From contig CACYBP010000178.1 in NCBI GenBank assembly GCA_902772625.1, positions 1 to 5,855 of the forward strand: DNA of 5,855 bases. Reading direction: 5' to 3'. The position numbers were made by a program, and so were the translations under genes. The stretch comes from Oscillospiraceae bacterium. Lineage in GTDB: Bacteria; Bacillota; Clostridia; Oscillospirales; QAMX01. Below the pieces are notes generated by a model, which saw only the letters and a program-made list of their open reading frames with translations, searched no databases and was not told where the DNA came from. Shown one piece after another: positions 5,730-5,855 of the stretch. Within the stretch, counting starts at the first letter, position 1; the number at the start of each line of letters is the position of its first letter.

Positions 5730-5855
5730 ATGAAAACCATCGACGAGATCGACCGGAATTTCAAGGTTGAAAGCGATTTTTTGAAGGGCGGGCTCCGCTA
5801 CGCCTCAGCGGATGGCGCTCCGTTTGTGATCTCCGGCGTCTTCCGGGAGGGGGAC
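5730..5855 (+). CDS. N-terminus of a probable SGNH/GDSL-family hydrolase (partial)
   Basis: The first 42 codons are visible and the frame leaves the right edge open. The protein begins MKTIDEIDRNFKVES and continues to APFVISGVFREGD. This resembles the start of Clostridia SGNH/GDSL esterases, which open with a short NFKVE-type segment followed by a PF-x-I-x-G(V/L) beta-strand of an N-terminal sandwich domain before the catalytic domain. The catalytic Ser, Asp and His would lie beyond the window, so the assignment rests on recall of family N-termini only. There is no signal peptide. It has its own promoter (5650-5678) and ribosome-binding site and is divergent from the restriction-modification operon; nothing suggests a functional link with it. 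Confidence 0.5.
   Translation, partial: MKTIDEIDRNFKVESDFLKGGLRYASADGAPFVISGVFREGD

Noticed and set aside
1..5855. Search for insertion sequences, integrase genes, tRNA genes, CRISPR arrays and clear attachment-site repeats flanking the cassette.
   Set aside because: None was seen; no target-site duplication could be recognised between the 100-167 and 5518-5729 intergenic regions.

Overview
The window is about 5.9 kb of GC-rich bacterial DNA. Hand counts of single 60-base lines give about 58-67% GC in most coding sequence. Strong AAAGGAG or AAGGGAG Shine-Dalgarno sites, sigma-A-type promoters with 17-bp spacers and GC-ending codons fit a GC-rich Bacillota (Clostridia-like) chromosome. This taxonomic guess is inference from style, not from a marker gene.

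Layout. Positions 2-100 hold the last 32 codons of an unidentified plus-strand gene. A perfect 30-nt palindrome at 128-157, with A-runs before it and T-runs after it, serves as a bidirectional terminator between that gene and the converging minus-strand operon. The operon fills 168-5517 and has two genes, read right to left. The first, 3541-5517, is a 658-residue Eco57I-like N6-adenine DNA methyltransferase with a C-terminal target-recognition region. The second starts one base after the first ends (168-3539) and encodes an 1123-residue GIY-YIG-like nuclease / SF2 helicase / helical coupler / methyltransferase-like protein. An intergenic region at 5518-5729 carries two divergent promoters, one for the operon and one for a plus-strand gene starting at 5730. 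Only 42 codons of that gene are visible; it resembles the N-terminus of SGNH/GDSL hydrolases.

How it works together (inference). The operon looks like a self-contained restriction-modification cassette inserted, in opposite orientation, between two plus-strand housekeeping-type genes. The methyltransferase is promoter-proximal, so protection would be made before the nuclease-motor. The domain order resembles a Type ISP enzyme (nuclease-helicase-coupler-methyltransferase-target recognition) divided between two polypeptides.

The most notable features are these. (1) The helicase protein ends in a truncated methyltransferase fold whose SAM-binding motifs look degenerate and which has no NPPY motif. 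(2) The NPPY plus target-recognition part of the methyltransferase gene (about 3655-4572) is sharply AT-rich (30-48% GC in sampled lines) and is bracketed by short imperfect direct repeats, suggesting a swapped specificity module. (3) An AAAGGAG site and ATG sit exactly at the start of that module and could allow internal translation. The recognition sequence, the cleavage mode and actual activity cannot be read from the sequence.
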